Source: Malus domestica (lineage: Eukaryota > Streptophyta > Magnoliopsida > Rosales > Rosaceae). From it: a DNA stretch of 64,000 nucleotides. Where the stretch lies: NCBI RefSeq assembly GCF_042453785.1, contig NC_091675.1, positions 50,602,501 to 50,666,500 on the forward strand, in the 5' to 3' direction. Below the pieces are notes generated by a model that had not been told where the DNA came from, searched no databases, and saw nothing but the letters and a program-made list of their open reading frames with translations. A program made the position numbers and the translations under genes. Shown here piece after piece: positions 58,494 through 64,000 of the stretch (positions within the stretch are counted from its first letter, which is position 1; each line of letters begins with the position of its first letter).

Positions 58494-61400
58494 TACACCT
58501 TTTCTGGAACTGCCATGGTCTAGGGTCTGACACGGTAGTTCGAGCCCTACATGGGCTAATTCGAGAACACAGACCCTATATGATTTTTCTATCGGAAACA
58601 AAGATGAAAAATCATAGAATTACTGGAGTGAGAAGAATGATGGGTTATCCTAATGGTTTTGATATTGCTCCCATTGGTAGAGCTGGTGGCCTCAGCCTTT
58701 GGTGGAATGACCAGGTGCAGGTGGTTATTATTGAATCGTCTAAGCACTTCATTGATACTCGGTGCTCTCTGGTTGATTCTGAAGTGGAGTTCAGGTTTAC
58801 AGGAATTTACGGTACATCCTACAGAATAGAAAAAGAGGTCTTTTGGAGGGGACTTATACAGAAATTTGGGCCGGAGTGCACCCCTTGGATTTGCGGTGGA
58901 GATTACAATGAATTCCTATGAGATCATAAGAAATCGGGGGGAGCGGAAGTTAGATACAACCGTCCAAGGTATTTGGAAGAGTTTATGAATAAACTAGAGG
59001 TTGTGGATCTGGAGGCTAGTGGCCAAAAGTTCACTTGGAGAGGGACCCGAAATGGACAACTTGTGGAAGCTCGTTTAGACAGGGCTCTGGTAAACGAAGC
59101 CTGGCTGTCTCATTGGCCAAACTCATTGGCTATAAATGGCACGACGATGGGATCTGACCATTGTTCGGTAGTGGTACGATGTGAGCCAAAGCCTGAAAGA
59201 CAAAAGAAGCTGTTCCGTTTCGAGGTGTTTTGGACAAAGTAGGCGGAATGTAAAGAGATTGTGAAAGGTGCCTGGGACCTAGGGAGAGAGGGAAACCCCT
59301 TACAGAATTGGAAAGCCAAAATTAATGAATGTCGTATTACCCTCTCTAGATGGAGTAATGCTAAATTTAAACAGAGAGGATGGCAAATCAGGGATATGAT
59401 GAGTCAGCTGGGGCGGCTTCAACAGAATTGGGGCATGAATTCTACGGAGATTCAAGTCTTATCCAAAACAGTTGACTCGTTGTGGAGTCAGGAGGAGAGC
59501 TACTGGAAACAGAGATCAAGGGTTCAATGGCTGAAGGAGGGAGATGCTAATACCAAATTCTTTCACCAATCTACTCTACAAAGAAGAAGAAGAAATAAAG
59601 TGGTCTCCTTAAAAGATAACAATGGAAATTGGGTGAAGAACCCTGGGCAGGTTCGGCGCATGTTTGACGATTATTTCACGGAGCTGTTTACATCATCGGG
59701 GATGCGGGATTGGGGTCAGATTTTGAACTGTGTTACTTAAAGGGTTACTGACGAGATGAATGATGACCTAGTAGGAGTGGTTTCGAGTGAAGAAGTTAAA
59801 CAAGCAGTTATGCAGATGGGCAGTTTAAAGGCCCCAGGCCCTAACGGCTTCCCTAGCGTCTTCTTTCAGGCTCACTGGGATATTATTGCAGCTGAAGTGA
59901 ATGAGATGATTGCGATATTGATGCTTGGTTCGGTTGACCCTCGGCATATAAATGCCACTCACTTGGTGTTGATTCCAAAGGTCCAAAATCCAGTATCCGT
60001 ATCTCAATTTCGCCCTATCAGTTTGTGAAATTATTCCTATAAGGTGCTTTCCAAGGTGTTGGCCAACCGTCTCAAACAGATTTTGCCGGTGCTGATCTCT
60101 CCTACCCAAAATGCTTTTGTGGCAGGCAGGCAAATTCATGATAATATTGGGCTTGCGCATGAGCTTTTCCACTTCCTTAAAACTAGAAAAACCAAAGGCA
60201 AATTTGAATTGGAAATCAAGTTGGATATGCATAAGGCCTACGATAGAGTGGAATGGGATTTTCTGATGGCAGTAATGGAGAAAATGGGCTTCAATGATAG
60301 ATGGCGAAAGTTGATAATGGGATGTATTTCTTCGGTGAACTTTGTCATCATGCTCAATGGGCACCCTAGATCAAGGTTCGCGCCTTCTCGTGGTATTAGG
60401 CAAGGGGACCTTCTATCCCCCTACCTTTTCCTCCTGGTCAGTGAAGTCATTTCGCTTCTTATTCAACATGCCTATGATAAGATGTGGATAAAGGGAGTGA
60501 GAATGAATGTTTTGGGTTCATCTATTTCTCATATTCTTTTTGCAGATGACACTCTAATATTTCTGAAGGCGGAGGAGGTGAACTGTCGGCACCTTATTCA
60601 GTTGATTGATGAGTTTTGTGCAGCGTTCGAACAACAGGTCAACAAGTCGAAGTCCAGTGTTTGCTTCGGGTTTAATGTGCCGGTGTCGCTCTCACAACAT
60701 CTAGTGAACATTCTAGGTATGGAAAAGGTAGGAGACCCAGGATTTTACCTCGGGGTTCCGGCTGTTTGGGGCTGATCTAAGAAGGCCGGTCTTGCTTATG
60801 TAAAAGGGAGGCTGATGGAAAAGCTGAAAGGGTGGAAAAAGTTGACTCTTTCACAAGCAGGGCGGGAGATCCTTATAAAGGCAGTGGCACAAGCTATCCC
60901 GGCTTACCCAATGAATTTGTTTAAGTTCCCTAATTCGTTTTGTCAGGAAATGGACGCTTTGATTTCGAAGTTTTGGTGGGGACAAAAACAAGGGGAAAAT
61001 AGGATTCATTGGGTTTCTCGTGAGAAATTAGGGCGATCAAAGGAAGATTGTGGTATTGGGCTGAGAAGCTTTACATTGTTCAATGATGCCCTTTTAGCCA
61101 AGCAGTGTTGGAGGCTGATTGTGGAGCCAAACTCCCTATGGGCATCGGTTCTAAAGGCTAGGTACTTCCCGAATTGCTCTTTCCTCAAGGCTAAGCGGGG
61201 TGGTAGAGCATCGTGGATTTGGTCTAGTCTCCTAGCTGGAAGGGAGATCCTTCGCAATGGTGCTCACTGGCAGATTATGGATGATAATGATACTCGGGTA
61301 TGGGTGGATAGATGGCTCACATCTCTTCCCTTAGGGAAACCTCTCCCTCTGGGACCGGTGCAGGTTTCTAAAAACTTAAAAGTCAAATCTTTAATTTGCC

Positions 61401-62640
61401 AGGAGAGTAGGGGATGGGACATTGATTTTTTGAAGCCTTTCTTAGTGGATGCGGAGTTCGCAGCGATATTGGGGACAATAACTGGAGACCCGTTGCTTAA
61501 AGATAGGCTGATTTGGCTCTATGAGAAAAGGGGATCCTATTTAGTAAAAGCGGGTTACTATTGGTGCTTGACCCATAGCAGTGGGAGGATCCCTCCGCCC
61601 AGTTTGGCCACCAACTGCCCCAGGGCGCTCTGGAAAATCATCTGGAAGCTGGAGACACCACCGAAAATCTGAAACTTCTTGTGGAGAACTATGCACGGAG
61701 CTATTGCCACAATGGCGAACTTATACCAACGTCGGTCTTCTCCTTCTCCACTGTGCCCCATTTGTAAAACACATGATGAATCAGTTGACCACATGCTTCT
61801 TAAATGTCCTTGGGTGGAAGGGGTCTGGTTCGGGGGTATGTTGAGTATCAGAGCACATAGGCAGCAAGCTTCAAACTGGGCAGATTGGCTTCTCCTGATG
61901 CTTGAGTCGGCTGATGGGTCAAGGGAGGTTCGGATTATGCTTTTATCTTATATGCTTTTACTTGTTGGCATATTTGGAAATCCAGATGTGATTTCCTGTT
62001 CAATAATCTGAATCTCAACCCAATGAGGGTTTTGGATGCTATTTCTCTCTCTGTATCAGTTTTTAAAGATTCAATTCCTACAACGGGGACAAGTCTGTTG
62101 CCCAGTCCAAGAAACGGGGAAGAGGCGTTGCCCAGTCCAAGAATTGGGGAAGTGGAAGTCCGGTGGGTGCCGTCGAATCCGGGTACTATTAAGATTAATG
62201 TTGATGCAAGTTGGGTAGCACGTTCGGGGATGGGTTACATTGGGGTGGTGGCAAGAAACAACGAGGGTTGTTTCTTGGTGGCTTGCGGGTACCGCATCAT
62301 GGCTAATAGTGTTGCAATGGCAGATGCCTTGGCAATTTTACATGGGTGTGAGCTGGGAGCTAGAAAGGGTTGGGATTCTATTATTGTGGAATCAGACTCT
62401 TGAATCAATTTCTTGCCTTAGAGATCTGGCAAGGAAGGGCAGTTGGGAGGCTTTTCCCATTCTAAGGAAATGCTCTAGAATGGAATCAGTTTTCCAAGAT
62501 TGCCGCTGGTCTTGGATCCCGAGACTGGCCAACTTGGCTACGGACCTTTTGACGTCGCGGCAGTGTAGGGAAGCATGTGACTTCGTATGGGTTGATAGAC
62601 CCCCATCTTCTCTGATCCATGTTTTGTGTAACGATGGCCC
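58490..62640 (+). pseudogene. LINE ORF2: endonuclease, reverse transcriptase, zf-RVT, RNase H
   Basis: ORF2 nicks target DNA and copies the LINE RNA there. The AP-like endonuclease (58490-59240) has FWNCHGLGSD, FLSETKMKN, WICGGDYNEF and GSDHCSVVV. RT (about 59800-60780) has LKAPGPNGFPSVFFQ, FRPISL, KLDMHKAYDRVEWDF, RGIRQGDLLSPYLFLL and HILFADDTLIFL. The zf-RVT part has NFLWRTMHGAIATMANLYQR, then CPICKTHDESVDHMLLKCP. RNase H (about 62160-62405) has IKINVDASWVARSGMG and ADALAILHGCELG. All pieces up to 62011 share one frame, broken only by stops at about 58919, 59240, 59738, 60026, 60773 and 61670. A frameshift falls near 62000 and more stops follow 62400. Confidence 0.9.
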
Positions 62641-63558
62641 TTGATTTTTTTGCTATGGTTGTGTGTGAAGGGACGCTCTAGCATTAGATGCGGCGTCATG
62701 TTTCCTACCTACATTCTCGCACCACTTTTCTTTGTAGTTGTGCTTGTGCTTGTTTGCCTCTTAGTAGGCTTTCTTGTATCATTTTGGCATCTTTGCCCGA
62801 GTAGTGAATCTCCTGTTTACCAAAAAAAAAAAAAAGAACTTAATACACAACTGGAAAAAGTCCCCTACATTTATTTATGGATATGTTAGAACTACCAGAG
62901 ATTCCTCGTACGCCACAGAGTAACAGCTAACTAGGATCTGGAGGAGCAAAAACAAAAGGGTGAGTGGGCAAAAACAAAGGTTTATAAAACACATTTATTT
63001 TTTTAATATACTAACCCATTGCCATAAAACATGTATAGTTTCCAGAAAATCATACTACGTATAAATATGAAACCAAATGCAAATCAACAATAAATCCAAA
63101 AAAGCACCAATCATAATATCACAACAATAGTATAAGTAAAATCAGGTGCTCATCAATCTATGTTAACACACGAGTTCATGCAGAGGGAAACTGACATGAA
63201 TAGGATTGGGTGTAATCATAATATACACTCTAATGCTACAATCACGTGAAGATTGGTGCTATTCCCAGTCACATACGAGTCAGAGTTGCCTATTACAACC
63301 TATACAACAGGACTGGCACCTACTTGGATCCAAGGTGAGCGTGTGGTGCGGATGTGAACATACACGTAAAAGATTGGCCCTGGCCCTAGGCGAGCACTAA
63401 CACTGGGTACAGCAATGTATGATAAGCAGGTAAAATGTATATGAACATGCCATGATAGTATATAAATCTCAACCATATAATAACATTTCTAAAATTAAAT
63501 AAAACATGGCATAATAGGCATAAATCAATACGAAAGCATATGTGGAAACTATAAAACT

Positions 63559-63578
63559 TTATATATATATATATATAA
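63559..63578. repeat. (AT)n microsatellite
   Basis: A short perfect AT run within the right-edge LTR. Confidence 0.75.
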
Positions 63579-64000
63579 AAACAAATGCCCACTCACTGAT
63601 ACATCGATGGGTCATAGCCTCCTAGCCTTGTCAGTCCTCATGCCTCCTCGGGGCAAGTCTCACCTATATGTGAAATAACCTTACTAATTAATTAATTAGG
63701 ACCTACACAAAAAGGCTAGGAAAATCCCCCATAGTTTGCTTAAACGAAGGGTTTAAATATACGAAAACGTTTTACACGAAGTCACAAACACATACACGTC
63801 AACCACACGTCGCCCGGAGGCCGAACGCGCCTACACACAGGCCACATGCTAGCAGATGCTGACAAACCCAGGGAATATTCCGTCAAACTTAACGGAATAT
63901 TTTGCTAACGATAAAGGCGTCAGTTAATGGCGTTACCTGACGGCGTTAAAATATTTACTTTGACGGAATATTCACCTTCTTCTCCGATGGTTCTCCACCG

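Larger units (their letters stand above)
56104..62832 (+). mobile_element. L1-type LINE, nearly full length
   Basis: It is bounded by a perfect 17-bp target duplication AAAGAACTTAATACACA (56087-56103 and 62833-62849) and ends in a poly(A) tract (62822-62835). The order is a CT-rich 5' UTR, ORF1 and ORF2, then a ~190-bp 3' UTR. ORF1 and ORF2 overlap at ATGA (58490-58493). ORF2 stays in one frame for over 3.5 kb apart from six stops, so the copy is fairly recent. It inserted into an LTR. Confidence 0.93.
55879..64000 (-). mobile_element. Chromovirus-like LTR, partial, interrupted by a LINE and cut by the window end
   Basis: The plus strand begins TGACACATCACGACCGAAG, the complement of an LTR 3' end like that of the 35913-39093 element. 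The part after the LINE (62850-64000) contains CTTGGATCCAAGGTGAGCGT, TGTGAACATACACGT and GGCGAGCACTAACACTGGG, the reverse complement of the 38090-38190 cassette in that solo LTR. Whether this is a solo LTR or the edge of a whole element cannot be judged, because the other end is outside the window. Confidence 0.7.

Overview
This is nuclear DNA of a flowering plant, almost certainly a eudicot. It has GT-AG spliced genes, P-class PPR, GDSL-lipase and SMU1 genes, and nested plant transposons. Overall style (Tourist, hAT and Harbinger elements, long LTRs, L1 LINEs) would suit a woody Rosaceae such as apple or pear, but that is a guess without database comparison. Only three genes look intact: a small conserved protein of unknown function (28190-30161, +, 3 exons, 138 aa), a GDSL esterase/lipase (32969-35028, -, 5 exons, 391 aa) and the splicing factor SMU1 (42235-51812, -, 16 exons, 513 aa). 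I checked that all their exon junctions keep phase.

The left third (2062-21436) is the grave of a pentatricopeptide-repeat gene on the minus strand. It carries stop codons, frameshifts and a 26-bp duplication, and two retroelements have split it: a 1.24-kb solo LTR (2994-4235, target duplication ATTAC) and a 16.06-kb Ty3/Gypsy element of the Tat type (4518-20573). The Tat element reads on the minus strand: 5' LTR, PBS, gag, protease, RT, RNase H, second RNase H, integrase. A 9-kb non-pol domain follows before the 3' LTR. That domain holds a decayed antisense gene with its own TATA-like and AATAAA signals, a 63-bp minisatellite, and a twice-repeated block of satellite-like arrays containing about 19 copies of a 30-34 bp palindrome. 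It is the most unusual structure in the window.

From 21.8 to 28.1 kb lie PIF/Harbinger-type elements with TAA target duplications (one keeps transposase fragments) and a 2.3-kb solo LTR. The small conserved gene begins 125 bp after the last of these elements. Between 30 and 42 kb are a MITE, an RTE-like LINE tail, the GDSL gene, a 3.18-kb solo LTR with a perfect ACACT duplication inside a tandem repeat, a MITE and a SINE-like element. SMU1 follows, with a 1.24-kb hAT-like element about 300 bp upstream of its start codon.

The right end (55.9-64 kb) is a long LTR continuing past the window. An almost full-length L1-type LINE (56104-62832) sits inside it, flanked by a perfect 17-bp target duplication. 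The window is therefore a few host genes separated by layered transposons, and the layers can be ordered from the nesting.
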